From Acetofilamentum sp. (lineage in GTDB: Bacteria > Bacteroidota > Bacteroidia > Bacteroidales > JAFGUD01), in contig DYKL01000005.1 in the NCBI GenBank assembly GCA_020722645.1, positions 1 through 32,151 of the forward strand: a stretch of 32,151 bases of DNA, read 5' to 3'. The notes beneath the pieces are model-generated. The model worked only from the letters and a program-made list of their open reading frames with translations. It was not told the DNA's origin and made no database searches. The translations under genes and the position numbers were made by a program. Shown here one piece after another: positions 8,241-16,521 of the stretch (position 1 is its first letter; each line of letters opens with the position of its first letter).

Positions 8241-8792
8241 ATGAAATATCTTTTTTTTGATACTGAAACAACCGGTTTCCCGCCGTCTGCCAGATTAGTT
8301 CAAATTGCTTGGCAAATTTGGGAAGACAACTCTTTAATTTCCAAACAAAACCACATAATTAAACCCGAAGGATATATAATCCCTGATGAAGTAGCAAAAA
8401 TTCACGGCATTACAACTGAAATTGCTCTTAAAAAAGGTGAAGATTTATTTGAAATTATGTCGTTGTTTGACAAGGAAATTAATACAGTTGATTATTTAGT
8501 GGCTCATAATTATAATTTTGATTCAAAAATTGTAATGGGTGAATTTAAAAGATTATCTATGATAACTGTATTTGAGCAAATTCCACATTTAGATACAATG
8601 AAATCCAGTACAAATTATTTAAAATTGCCTAAAACGAGCAATAAATACGGAGGAGCATATAAGTATCCACGTTTAGAAGAACTATACTATAATTTGTTCA
8701 ATTCTAACTTTAAAAATGCACACTCGGCTGATGCTGATGTTGATGCTACTGCTAAATGTTTTTTTGAACTGCAAAGCAGAGGAGTTTTGTAA
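8241..8792 (+). CDS. DnaQ-like 3'-5' exonuclease (DEDDh family)
   Basis: 183 residues forming a stand-alone exonuclease domain. The Exo I motif is DTETTG (Asp7, Glu9), Exo II is AHNYNFD (Asp94), and Exo III is HSADADVDA (His161, Asp166). This is a complete DEDDh catalytic set binding two metal ions. Such proteins resemble the DNA polymerase III epsilon subunit and act as proofreading or nucleic-acid trimming enzymes; without a polymerase-binding tail the exact role is open. The stop codon is followed at once by the ATG of ruvX, so the two genes are almost certainly translated from one message. Confidence 0.9.
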   Translation: MKYLFFDTETTGFPPSARLVQIAWQIWEDNSLISKQNHIIKPEGYIIPDEVAKIHGITTEIALKKGEDLFEIMSLFDKEINTVDYLVAHNYNFDSKIVMGEFKRLSMITVFEQIPHLDTMKSSTNYLKLPKTSNKYGGAYKYPRLEELYYNLFNSNFKNAHSADADVDATAKCFFELQSRGVL

Positions 8793-9209
8793 ATGAGAAT
8801 TTTGGCTATTGATTACGGCAAAAAAAGAACCGGTTTAGCTGTTACTGACCCTTTAAAAATTATTGCTCATTCTCTCGAAACTGTCGAAACATCTAAACTT
8901 AATGATTATATTGACAATTATCTAAAAAAAGAAGATGTCGAAGAAATTGTAATCGGTCATCCGAAACATTCTGACAATACAGATGCTGATATATTTGCTG
9001 AAATCAAAAATTTTCAAATTAAACTCGAAAAAAAATATCCTGATTTGATTTATACTTTTTGGGACGAAAGATATACATCAAAAATGGCTGTAAAATCAAT
9101 GGTTGAAGCGGGTTTCAAAAAGAAAGATAGAAGAAAAAAAGAAAATATTGATAAAATAGCCGCAACTATAATTTTACAGGAATATTTACAATCAAAACAA
9201 AACCATTAA
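8793..9209 (+). CDS. ruvX: RuvX/YqgF family Holliday junction resolvase-like nuclease
   Basis: 138 residues, the normal size for the family. The RNase H-like fold is marked by the N-terminal IDYGKKRTGLAVTDP (metal-binding Asp7), a central EEIVIGHPKH strand-turn, a WDERYTS motif and a C-terminal DKIAATIILQEYL helix carrying the last acidic residue. YqgF proteins act in rRNA processing (pre-16S 5' end) and have been proposed as alternative Holliday junction resolvases; sequence alone does not separate these roles. It begins directly after the exonuclease stop. Its own stop codon overlaps the first bases of a 30-bp palindromic repeat. Confidence 0.93.
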   Translation: MRILAIDYGKKRTGLAVTDPLKIIAHSLETVETSKLNDYIDNYLKKEDVEEIVIGHPKHSDNTDADIFAEIKNFQIKLEKKYPDLIYTFWDERYTSKMAVKSMVEAGFKKKDRRKKENIDKIAATIILQEYLQSKQNH

Positions 9210-9236
9210 TGTACTGACATTGCACACAATGTCTCT
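9207..9236. repeat. 30-bp stem-loop repeat, copy A
   Basis: The unit is TAATGTACT followed by GACATTG-CACA-CAATGTC and TCT. It matches 27 of 30 bases at 29009-29038. The 7-bp stem is perfect. It starts in the ruvX stop codon and ends exactly 14 nt before the next ATG (9251). Palindromes of this GACATTGC/GCAATGTC kind are scattered in many Bacteroidota genomes. Confidence 0.85.
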
Positions 9237-9250
9237 AAAACAAAAAAATT

Positions 9251-9562
9251 ATGTCTGTTTTATTGGAATATGCAATGTTTCCCACAGATAAAGGCGAAAG
9301 TGTCAGCGAATATGTTTCTAAAATTATCGAAATGATTAGAAACTCCGGCTTTCAGTACAAATTAACTGCAATGGGTACAATAGTTGAAACTTCATCAGTT
9401 GAAGAAGCAACTGAAATTATCAACAAATCTTATTCAATTTTAGAAACTTACAGCAATAGAGTTTATGCTTCTATTAAATTAGACATACAAAAAAATAAGA
9501 AAAACAGATTGTTATCGAAAATAAAATCTATCGAAAATAAGATAGGTGAGGTTGAAAAATAA
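9251..9562 (+). CDS. MTH1187/UPF0045 family thiamine-binding-type protein
   Basis: 103 residues, a single-domain ferredoxin-like fold of the UPF0045 (DUF77, MTH1187/YkoF-like) family. Typical features are the opening beta strand SVLLEYAMFP, the GESVSEYVSKIIEMI helix, the conserved YKLTAMGTIVE segment, and a VYASIKLDIQKNKK strand near the end. Relatives bind thiamine or a related pyrimidine and are often annotated as thiamine-binding proteins; their cellular job is poorly known. It sits 41 bp after ruvX with only a palindromic repeat between, so it may be read from the same message. Confidence 0.85.
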   Translation: MSVLLEYAMFPTDKGESVSEYVSKIIEMIRNSGFQYKLTAMGTIVETSSVEEATEIINKSYSILETYSNRVYASIKLDIQKNKKNRLLSKIKSIENKIGEVEK

Positions 9563-9600
9563 TTCTTTGATACCATTTTAATGCTAACTTGACAAATTTT

Positions 9601-9633
9601 ACCAACTTATAGACACTTACAGGGGAGGCTTTA
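9601..9633 (-). repeat. Copy of the GCCTGCCCTGTAAG dispersed repeat
   Basis: Read on the minus strand it contains AAAGCCTCCCCTGTAAGTGT followed by CTATAAGTTGGT. It closely matches the copy at 904-933, including the CTATAAAGTT tail. It directly abuts the 18-bp tandem repeat in front of radA. Confidence 0.7.
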
Positions 9634-9695
9634 AAAACTTTATGAACTTTAAAAACTTTATGAACTTTAAAAACTTTATGAACTTTAAAAACTTT
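9629..9695. repeat. 18-bp tandem repeat upstream of radA
   Basis: The unit CTTTAAAAACTTTATGAA occurs three times exactly (9629-9646, 9647-9664, 9665-9682), then a 13-base partial copy to 9695. The array ends 13 bp before the radA GTG, so it covers the region expected to hold the leader and perhaps the promoter. Confidence 0.95.
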
Positions 9696-9708
9696 CAACT
9701 AATATATT

Positions 9709-11064
9709 GTGGCAAAAAAAACTAAATTTGTTTGTTCAAATTGCGGTGCTAATTCTGCAACTTGGCTCGGCAAATGTCCTGTTTGCGGAGAATGGAACAC
9801 TTACGAAGAAGAAATAGTTATTTCATCAAAAAACGTTTCAAAAAGCATAAATACTTCTGCTGCCAAGCCGATTTTAATAAAAGAAATCAGCTCAAAACCA
9901 GAACAAAGGATTGATACAAAAAATTTGGAATTGAACAGAGTTCTTGGTGGCGGGATAATTTCGGGATCTCTAATTTTACTAGGCGGTGAACCGGGAATCG
10001 GCAAATCAACCCTCGCTTTGCAGGTTGCTCTTAGCCTTAACATTCCTGTTTTGTACATTTCAGGCGAAGAGAGTTTGCAACAAATTAAACTTCGAGCTCA
10101 AAGAATTAATCCCGAAAGCGAAAATTGCTTTGTACTTTCAGAAGTAAATTTGGAAAATATTTTGCTTAACATAGATTCTCTGAAACCACAACTTGTTGTT
10201 ATAGACTCTATACAAACAATTCAAAGCGAAAAAATTGAGTCAACTCCCGGAAGTGTTTCGCAAGTTCGTGAATGCACAACTATAATTCAAAGATACGCAA
10301 AACAGACAGATATACCGTTTATTATTATCGGTCATATCAACAAAGAAGGTAGCATAGCCGGACCAAAAATATTAGAGCATATAGTTGATACCGTACTTCA
10401 GTTTGAAGGCGACAGAAACTTTATGTACAGGATTTTACGTGGCATGAAAAACCGTTTTGGTTCAACTTCTGAAATAGGTATTTTTGAAATGAAAAACACA
10501 GGTCTAATCGAAATTAACAATCCTTCTGAACTGCTTATGTCTCAGGGCAATCAAGAAGTAAGCGGCGTAACTATTGCCGCAACACTCGAAGGAGCGAGAC
10601 CTTTATTGATTGAAATTCAGGCACTTGTCAGCACTGCTGTTTACGGAACACCACAAAGAAGCAGCACAACATTCGACATTCGCCGATTAAATATGCTTCT
10701 TGCTGTTTTAGAAAAAAGAGCCGGTTTCAGACTTTCCACAAAAGACGTTTTTTTGAATATTGCCGGTGGATTAAGAGTTTTTGATACAGCTCTTGATTTA
10801 GCTGTTATTGCATCTGTTCTATCATCTGATTTGGATTTATCAATTCCAAAAAATGTTTGTTTTGCCGGTGAAATTGGATTATCCGGCGAAGTCAGACCTG
10901 TCAGCAGAATTGAACAAAGAATCAGCGAAGCACAAAAATTAGGCTTAAAAGAAATTTATATTTCTAAATATACAAAAGGGGTAGAATACAATCGTTATAA
11001 TATTAAAGTTGTTTTAGTTTCAAAGGTCGAAGAAGTTTTTAAAAATTTATTCGGCAGAAAATAA
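9709..11064 (+). CDS. radA: DNA repair protein RadA
   Basis: 451 residues with the full RadA (Sms) architecture. The N-terminal zinc finger has Cys9, Cys12, Cys23 and Cys26. A RecA-like ATPase core follows, with Walker A GGEPGIGKST (92-101), a VVIDSIQT Walker B, and the RadA-specific KNRFG motif at 247-251. The C-terminal Lon-like domain is seen in TALDLAVIASVLSS and FAGEIGLSGEVRPV. RadA is a DNA helicase that extends strand exchange in recombination repair. The GTG start is chosen because it gives the conserved beginning AKKTKFVCSNCG; no ATG lies near. It is followed by tRNA-Arg after 21 bases. Confidence 0.96.
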   Translation: MAKKTKFVCSNCGANSATWLGKCPVCGEWNTYEEEIVISSKNVSKSINTSAAKPILIKEISSKPEQRIDTKNLELNRVLGGGIISGSLILLGGEPGIGKSTLALQVALSLNIPVLYISGEESLQQIKLRAQRINPESENCFVLSEVNLENILLNIDSLKPQLVVIDSIQTIQSEKIESTPGSVSQVRECTTIIQRYAKQTDIPFIIIGHINKEGSIAGPKILEHIVDTVLQFEGDRNFMYRILRGMKNRFGSTSEIGIFEMKNTGLIEINNPSELLMSQGNQEVSGVTIAATLEGARPLLIEIQALVSTAVYGTPQRSSTTFDIRRLNMLLAVLEKRAGFRLSTKDVFLNIAGGLRVFDTALDLAVIASVLSSDLDLSIPKNVCFAGEIGLSGEVRPVSRIEQRISEAQKLGLKEIYISKYTKGVEYNRYNIKVVLVSKVEEVFKNLFGRK

Positions 11065-11073
11065 AAATTTTAT

Positions 11074-11081
11074 TACTTTTG
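11074..11081 (+). promoter_or_regulatory. Probable -7 promoter box (TACTTTTG) for tRNA-Arg
   Basis: Exact match to the Bacteroidota TAnnTTTG element, ending four bases before the first base of the tRNA. Transcription would start at or within a base or two of the mature 5' end. No clear TTTG at -33. Confidence 0.55.
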
Positions 11082-11085
11082 CAGC

Positions 11086-11159
11086 GGCTCCGTAGCTCAA
11101 CTGAATAGAGCATCAGACTTCGGATCTGAGGGCTGCGGGTTTGAATCCCGCCGGAGTCA
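11086..11159 (+). tRNA. tRNA-Arg, anticodon TCG
   Basis: A 74-nt cloverleaf. The acceptor arms are GGCTCCG and CGGAGTC (one G-T pair), the D stem is GCTC/GAGC with a 9-nt loop, the anticodon stem is TCAGA/TCTGA with loop CTTCGGA (anticodon TCG, reading CGA and possibly other CGN codons), a 5-nt variable loop follows, and the T stem is GCGGG/CCCGC. The discriminator base is A, and CCA is not encoded. All stems pair. Confidence 0.95.
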
Positions 11160-11191
11160 CTATTGAGTTAAAAGTTAATAAAGTTCATAGT

Positions 11192-11341
11192 TATACTAAA
11201 CCGCTTCCAAAATTTGTAAATTAACGTATATAGTTTTTTTGAATTTGTAATCCGAAAAGTCCTATAAATCAGCTGATTAGTTAAATTCGGATTACAAATC
11301 CGAATTAGCAATGTTATGAAATCTTGCGGCGGCTTAGTATA
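11192..11341. mobile_element. MITE-like element with terminal inverted repeats, no transposase
   Basis: Terminal inverted repeats TATACTAAACCGC (11192-11204) and GCGGCTTAGTATA (11329-11341) match at 12 of 13 positions. Inside is a perfect 14-bp stem, ATTTGTAATCCGAA (11243-11256) with TTCGGATTACAAAT (11286-11299), and at its centre a 12-bp palindrome AATCAGCTGATT (11267-11278). All three are nested around nearly the same midpoint, so the 150-bp unit can fold into one long hairpin. The flanking sequence reads TA on both sides, which could be a TA target duplication. It encodes nothing. Confidence 0.65.
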
Positions 11342-11464
11342 AAAGTTTATGTTGATTTTAATTTATTTTTTTTAGGTGGAATTTGGACTAAATTAAAACA
11401 CACGCAAAATCCTATAACTTATTCTTACCTTTTTTAAAATTTTCTAAATATGTTTTTAAATATT

Positions 11465-11493
11465 TTTGGATAATATTGTTCTAAATACATTTG
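11465..11493 (+). promoter_or_regulatory. Bacteroidota-type promoter for the hydrogenase-like operon
   Basis: TTTG (11465-11468), 17 bases, then TACATTTG (11486-11493) fit the -33/-7 promoter of Bacteroidota. Transcription would begin near 11500, about 45 bases before the ATG at 11544. This also argues against a start codon at 11466. Confidence 0.6.
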
Positions 11494-11543
11494 CCGCCAT
11501 TTTTAATTTTTTCTTATTTATTATTAAATATAACATAAACAAA

Positions 11544-13526
11544 ATGAAAGAACTTTTTATTATATTAATATCATTATTAAGCTTAAGTATTTTTATTGTT
11601 CCGAAAAAAATGCAATACTTTTTAATGCTGATTAGCCAGATAATTCTAATGCTTTTTTCCGGTTATTTTGCTTTTTTAGCTTTTAATGGTAATCAAACGA
11701 TACAAATCAAACTTTTCAGTATTCTGGGGAATGATGTAAACATTATTGCAGACAGCCTTTCTGCATTTTTTATATTTGTCATCAATTTAACCGTTTTTAC
11801 AGGTTCTTTATATGCTTATGGCTATTTAAAACCTTATCGTGATGTTAAAACAAAAACTGAAATGGCTTGGCATTATTTCAATTTTCTGCTTTTGCATATT
11901 TCAATGTTAATGGTTGTTGTTTTACGTGAAGGTATTAGCTTTTTGTTTTTTTGGGAATTAATGTCGGTATCTACATTTTTTCTTATTCTTTTTGATTCAG
12001 AAAGCCAAGAAAATAAAAAAGCAGGTATTAAATTTTTAATTCAAATGCACATTGCTTTTTTTATACTTATTGCCACTTTTTTAATAATTAGTCTAAAAAC
12101 AAACCAAAGTATTGGCTTTGATAGTTTAACAGCCTATTTTAACACCTTTCCTGTTTTTCCTTTATTTTTAATGTTTTTTATAGGATTTGGAATTAAAGCA
12201 GGTTTTATACCACTGCATACTTGGTTACCACACGCACATCCGGCTGCTCCTTCTCACATTTCGGGTGTTATGAGCGGTGTTATGATTAAAATGGGGATTT
12301 ATGGAATTTTGAGAGTTATAACCTATATTCACACAAATCTTTTATCAATTGGTGTTTTAATACTCATTATTTCTATATATTCAGGTATTATCGGTGTTAT
12401 TATTGCTATTGTTCAACACGATTTTAAAAAATTATTAGCTTATCACAGTATCGAAAACATTGGAATAATTGGAATAGGAATAGGATTTGGTGTCATAGGC
12501 ATTGCTGTAAATAACCCGATATTGGCTTGTCTGGGATTTGCAGGCGGCTTATTGCACATTCTTAATCATTCACTTTTCAAATCTTTGCTTTTTTATTCTG
12601 CCGGTAGTGTTTACCAACAAACTCACACAAGAAATATTGAACAATTAGGCGGTTTAGGTAAAAAAATGCCAGCAACAGCATTATTTTTCCTTATCGGTGC
12701 TGCTGCTATTTCAGGTTTACCTCCTTTTAATGGTTTTATTTCCGAATTTCTAATTTACGGCGGATTATTCAAATCTTTATCTAATAATAACTTTATATTT
12801 ACTTTTACACTTTTAAGCGGCATTATTGCATTAGTAATTATTGGGGGTTTAGCTGTTTTTTGTTTTACTAAAGTATTCAGCATAATTTTTCTGGGTAATG
12901 CAAGAAGTAAAGACACTGAAAAAGCATCTGAAGTTAAAAAAATTATGCTTTTACCTAAATTAATTATTACTCTTGTTATTGTTTTTATAGGCTTTTTCCC
13001 GTTTTTAATTTTAAAACCTCTTTCTATATTAACAGGAACTTTTATTGAAAACACTTCTTTTTTATTCAATATCGAAGGTATTATGACGAATATTTCAATA
13101 ACAGTTGGCATTCTTGTAGTTTTAATTGCAATTTTATGGTTTATAAAGAAACAATTTTATAAAAAACAATCAAAAACAATTGAAACAACCTGGGGTTGCG
13201 GATATACGGGTGCTAATCCTGCTGTTCATCAATACACAGCTACTTCTTATGCTAATTATATTGTCAGAAAAGCAAAATATATTGTTGGGGTCAAAAAACA
13301 CTTCAAACCTATCGAAAAAGATGATATTTTCCCCGAAAAAACTGAATTTGAGACACATAGCTCTGATGTATTCGAGGAAAAAACAATTTTGAAACCTGTT
13401 AATAAAATATTAAATTTTCTTGAAAAAATTGCAGTATTTCAAACCGGAAATATTCAGCATTACCTTTTATACGCATTGTTTTTTATTTTTCTTATTTCAA
13501 TTTTAACAATACTAAAAATTATATAA
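11544..13526 (+). CDS. hyfB: HyfB-like antiporter subunit of a hydrogenase-related complex
   Basis: 660 residues from the ATG at 11544. A TTG at 11466 is also in frame, but it would add 26 unlikely residues and lies before the predicted transcription start. This is a polytopic NuoL/MrpA-D-like protein with about 15 membrane segments. The ion-path residues are present: Glu138 in FFWELMS and Lys218 in GFGIKAGFIPLHTWLPHAHP, followed by SGVMIKMGIYGILR. The hydrophilic C-terminal stretch with WGCGYTGANPAVHQYTATSY is typical of HyfB/HycC and unlike NuoL. Role by family: proton or sodium translocation in group 4 hydrogenases and relatives. It is the first gene of a six-gene operon, and the next gene starts 1 bp after its stop. 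Confidence 0.9.
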   Translation: MKELFIILISLLSLSIFIVPKKMQYFLMLISQIILMLFSGYFAFLAFNGNQTIQIKLFSILGNDVNIIADSLSAFFIFVINLTVFTGSLYAYGYLKPYRDVKTKTEMAWHYFNFLLLHISMLMVVVLREGISFLFFWELMSVSTFFLILFDSESQENKKAGIKFLIQMHIAFFILIATFLIISLKTNQSIGFDSLTAYFNTFPVFPLFLMFFIGFGIKAGFIPLHTWLPHAHPAAPSHISGVMSGVMIKMGIYGILRVITYIHTNLLSIGVLILIISIYSGIIGVIIAIVQHDFKKLLAYHSIENIGIIGIGIGFGVIGIAVNNPILACLGFAGGLLHILNHSLFKSLLFYSAGSVYQQTHTRNIEQLGGLGKKMPATALFFLIGAAAISGLPPFNGFISEFLIYGGLFKSLSNNNFIFTFTLLSGIIALVIIGGLAVFCFTKVFSIIFLGNARSKDTEKASEVKKIMLLPKLIITLVIVFIGFFPFLILKPLSILTGTFIENTSFLFNIEGIMTNISITVGILVVLIAILWFIKKQFYKKQSKTIETTWGCGYTGANPAVHQYTATSYANYIVRKAKYIVGVKKHFKPIEKDDIFPEKTEFETHSSDVFEEKTILKPVNKILNFLEKIAVFQTGNIQHYLLYALFFIFLISILTILKII

Positions 13527-13527
13527 A

Positions 13528-14442
13528 ATGGGCATTAGCATAATTTTAATAATAATTACCGCATTGTTGTTTCCCGGAATTGTAACTTTTGCCAAAACAA
13601 AAATTGTAGGTAGAAAAGGTCCAAAAATTATTCAACCTATTTACGACCTTTTTAAACTTTTTAAAAAAAGGAATGTTTATAGTCAGACAAGCGGAATTAT
13701 TTTTCAAATTGCTCCGATTATATACTTTGCAACTGTTTTTTTAGCCGCATTTTTTATACCGATTGGCAATTACAAAGCAATCATATCTTTTAACGGCGAT
13801 TTTGTTTTATTTGCATATTTACTCGGATTCGGAAGATTTATGATGATTCTTGCCGCTATGGACACAGGCAGCGGCTTCGAAGGTATGGGGGCTAATAGAG
13901 AAGCTTTTTATTCTTTACTTGCTGAACCAGCATTTTTTATTATTTTTTCCTCGGTTGCACTAATGACCGGACATACTTCTTTTTACGATATTTTTAATAA
14001 TTTGCATATAGAAACTGCTTTGTCTTATTTTGTGGCAGCTTTATCAATTTATATTTTATTTTGGGTTTCAATGGTAGAAAACAGCCGAATGCCGGTTGAT
14101 GACCCCAAAACTCACCTCGAATTAACTATGGTTCACGAAGTTATGGTGCTTGACCACAGCGGATTTGAGCTTGCTTTGATTCAGCTTGCAGGTGGTCTGA
14201 AATTTGCAATTTTTGGAACTTTGATTTATAATTTTATTCTGCCTATTCAAAATAATTTTTTAGCTAATTTAATTTTGTTTCCTATTGTTATACTGATTTA
14301 CGCCCTTTTAGTTGCTGTTTCTGAATCTTATAAAGCAAGAAATAAAATGCAAAAAAATGCTCAATGGATAATTACTTTGTCAGCTATTTCAATTGTTGTT
14401 TTTTTATCTGTTTTAATAATAACCGAAAAAATAATTTTTTAA
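13528..14442 (+). CDS. hyfC: HyfC/NuoH-like membrane subunit
   Basis: 304 residues, about eight membrane helices. It matches the HyfC/HycD/NuoH family: the cytoplasmic loop GRKGPKIIQPIYDLFKLFKK, the segment MGANREAFYSLLAEPAFF, and the strongly conserved ENSRMPVDDPKTHLELTM followed by VHEVM. In complex I and group 4 hydrogenases this subunit links the redox module to the antiporter subunits and lines the entry to the E-channel. The acidic residues of the conserved loop are kept, so the coupling element looks intact although the redox subunits of the same operon are altered. One base separates it from each neighbour. Confidence 0.9.
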   Translation: MGISIILIIITALLFPGIVTFAKTKIVGRKGPKIIQPIYDLFKLFKKRNVYSQTSGIIFQIAPIIYFATVFLAAFFIPIGNYKAIISFNGDFVLFAYLLGFGRFMMILAAMDTGSGFEGMGANREAFYSLLAEPAFFIIFSSVALMTGHTSFYDIFNNLHIETALSYFVAALSIYILFWVSMVENSRMPVDDPKTHLELTMVHEVMVLDHSGFELALIQLAGGLKFAIFGTLIYNFILPIQNNFLANLILFPIVILIYALLVAVSESYKARNKMQKNAQWIITLSAISIVVFLSVLIITEKIIF

Positions 14443-14443
14443 A

Positions 14444-15073
14444 ATGAACCTAATACTTCTTATAATTTTAATGGCATCTCTTGTCTATTTTTTTCTGACC
14501 GAAAGAACTTCTAATTATGTAAAAATTTTGACATTACAAGGGACTTTACTTTTTGCAATAGCATTGATTAACTTAATTGACATCAGTACGCTTGCATTAA
14601 TTTTAATTCTACTTGAAACAATTATAATAAAAGCTATTATCGTTCCTCAATTCTTAAACCAATTAAGACGAACAAATAACTTGAGGCGTGTTGCTCAAAG
14701 TCAGGTTGCTGTTTTTTATTCAATTATTTTAATTGTCTCTATTATAATTATCAGTTTTTTTGCTGCATATTACGTTAAAAATCAATATATTCAATTAAGT
14801 TTTTTTACTGTTTCAATTTCCACGGTTTTAGGAGGAATCTATTTTATTATAATTCACAAAAATCTTTTTAATCACATAGTAGGTTTTTTGATTATTGAAA
14901 ATGGTGCTTTTTTATTGTCGCTTGCTGTTGGCGGCGAATTTCCTTTTTTGGTCAGTATGGCTGTTTTGATAGATATTCTTATGGCTGTGCTTATAATTGG
15001 TGTTTTTGTTAATAAAATAGGCAGCACTTTTGGAGATATGTCTATTTCAAGTTTAAATAAAATAAAAGATTGA
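14444..15073 (+). CDS. hyfE: HyfE-like small membrane subunit
   Basis: 209 residues, about seven membrane helices and almost no soluble part. Size, position between HyfC- and HyfF-like genes, and the segment LILLETIIIKAIIVPQFL (Glu59, Lys63) fit hydrogenase-4 component E, whose C-terminal half corresponds to NuoK. A second membrane acid, Glu152 in the IIENGAFLLS segment, matches the conserved NuoK-type glutamate. Probable role: part of the ion-conducting chain in the membrane arm. Its TGA stop overlaps the ATG of the next gene by one base, which implies coupled translation. Confidence 0.85.
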   Translation: MNLILLIILMASLVYFFLTERTSNYVKILTLQGTLLFAIALINLIDISTLALILILLETIIIKAIIVPQFLNQLRRTNNLRRVAQSQVAVFYSIILIVSIIIISFFAAYYVKNQYIQLSFFTVSISTVLGGIYFIIIHKNLFNHIVGFLIIENGAFLLSLAVGGEFPFLVSMAVLIDILMAVLIIGVFVNKIGSTFGDMSISSLNKIKD

Positions 15074-16500
15074 TGATGATAATATTATATTTTCTGATAG
15101 TATCGGCAGTTTTTGCTTCTCTTTCGTTTTTTATTAAGAACAAAATTCTGCATATTATAATTGCTGTTTTTTACAGTTTTATGCAAATAGGGCTGACTAT
15201 TTATGCTTATTTGAATATCAACAATTTTGATTCTGTTTATTTTAAATTTGACAGCTTATCTATTTTATTGAACGGACTGTTAAATATCATTCTGATTCCT
15301 GTTTTATTTCACAGCAAATATTATATAGAAAGACACGTTGCTACAATTAAAAACAGGGGACGATTTATAACTATGATAATAATTCTCTCTTCTGCTTTGA
15401 GTAGTATCTATTTTACCGACAATGTCGTTCTTGTTTGGGTATGTTTGGAAATCACAACCATTTGCGTTACATTTTTGATTTATCACGAAAGATACATCGC
15501 TGCATTAGAAGCCGCTTGGAAGTATTTGTTTATTTCATCGTTCGGAATTACCATTGCCTTTTTGGGTATATTATTTTTATCAGTTCAAGGTAACAATGCT
15601 AACGAAGTTTCTCTTTCTTTTACTCATCTGAACTCAATTGCACATAATATTGACCCGTTATTTTTAAAAATAGCCTTTTTATTGTTAATAACAGGTTACA
15701 GTATAAAAATCAACGTTTTCCCTTTGTATGCTGCCACTATTGATGCCAAAACGACTGCTCCTTTTGCAGTAAATGCAATAACATCTACTGCTTTAATTAA
15801 CGGAGGCTTTATTGCAGTTTTCCGAATTTATGCAATTATTTCAAAAACAGATTCTTTCAAATGGGTTCAAAATATTTTGTTTATTGTTGGGATAATAAGC
15901 TTGTTTATTGTTAGCATTCAATTATTTAAGGTAAGAAGATTTAAAAGAATGTTTGCTTTTTCAAGTATGGAGCATCTTGCGTTAATTTTTATTGCAATTT
16001 CATTAGGAAAAATAGGCTTATATGCGGCTATGTTGCATTTAGTATTTCATACACTTTCAAAAACAGGTGTATTTTTACATTTTGGTCAAATCAGGGCTTT
16101 TTTTCAAAGCGCGTGGATTAAAGATACAGGTGATTATTTCAAAAAAAACGGATTTAGTGCATTAGTTTATATTTTTAGTATTTTAACTATTACTGCTATT
16201 CCTCCTTCGGGTATGTTTGTCAGCGAATTTCTGATATTTAAAGCACTTTTTGAAACAAAACAATACATAACAGCTGTATTGATAATTATTCTTCTGACAA
16301 TTATTGTTTATTTGATATTTAAACATTCTATGCAATTATTATTTGGAAAATTACCCGAAAATTTCAAACAGGAAAATGCAATTGTATCCAAATTTGAGCC
16401 GGTTTCACAGATTTTTTTATTTTCATTAGTAATTTATTTGGCATATTTTCCGCCTGAATTTTTTACTGAACTTATTAAATCTGTTTTACAAATTTTTTAA
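15073..16500 (+). CDS. hyfF: HyfF/NuoN-like antiporter subunit
   Basis: 475 residues from the ATG at 15073, which shares one base with the preceding stop codon; a TTG three bases earlier is less likely. It has about 14 membrane segments. Antiporter-type charged residues are present: Glu126 in VWVCLEITT, Lys212 in GYSIKINVFPLYAATIDAKT, and the FSSMEHLALIFIA and HLVFHTLSKTGVF segments. This is the second ion-translocating subunit of the complex, of the shorter HyfF/NuoN type without the long C-terminal extension of HyfB. The large-subunit gene follows after 21 bp with no promoter in between. Confidence 0.88.
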   Translation: MMIILYFLIVSAVFASLSFFIKNKILHIIIAVFYSFMQIGLTIYAYLNINNFDSVYFKFDSLSILLNGLLNIILIPVLFHSKYYIERHVATIKNRGRFITMIIILSSALSSIYFTDNVVLVWVCLEITTICVTFLIYHERYIAALEAAWKYLFISSFGITIAFLGILFLSVQGNNANEVSLSFTHLNSIAHNIDPLFLKIAFLLLITGYSIKINVFPLYAATIDAKTTAPFAVNAITSTALINGGFIAVFRIYAIISKTDSFKWVQNILFIVGIISLFIVSIQLFKVRRFKRMFAFSSMEHLALIFIAISLGKIGLYAAMLHLVFHTLSKTGVFLHFGQIRAFFQSAWIKDTGDYFKKNGFSALVYIFSILTITAIPPSGMFVSEFLIFKALFETKQYITAVLIIILLTIIVYLIFKHSMQLLFGKLPENFKQENAIVSKFEPVSQIFLFSLVIYLAYFPPEFFTELIKSVLQIF

Positions 16501-16521
16501 TTAATTGTTATATCAGAAACT

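Larger units (their letters stand above)
11160..11543. other. Intergenic region between tRNA-Arg and the hydrogenase-like operon
   Basis: No gene is visible on either strand. It contains the MITE-like palindromic element at 11192-11341 and, near its right end, a promoter candidate at 11465-11493. The rest is plain AT-rich sequence. Confidence 0.7.

Noticed and set aside
9629..9695. Possible CRISPR-like array
   Set aside because: The 18-bp units are contiguous with no spacers, and no cas genes are present.
11086..11341. Integration site (att) of a genomic island at tRNA-Arg
   Set aside because: No direct repeat of the tRNA 3' end is found in the window and no integrase is present; the nearby repeat is a self-contained palindromic element.
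11466..11543. Earlier TTG start for the HyfB-like protein
   Set aside because: The extra 26 residues are not family-like, and the promoter TTTG-17-TACATTTG lies inside this stretch, so transcription would begin after it.
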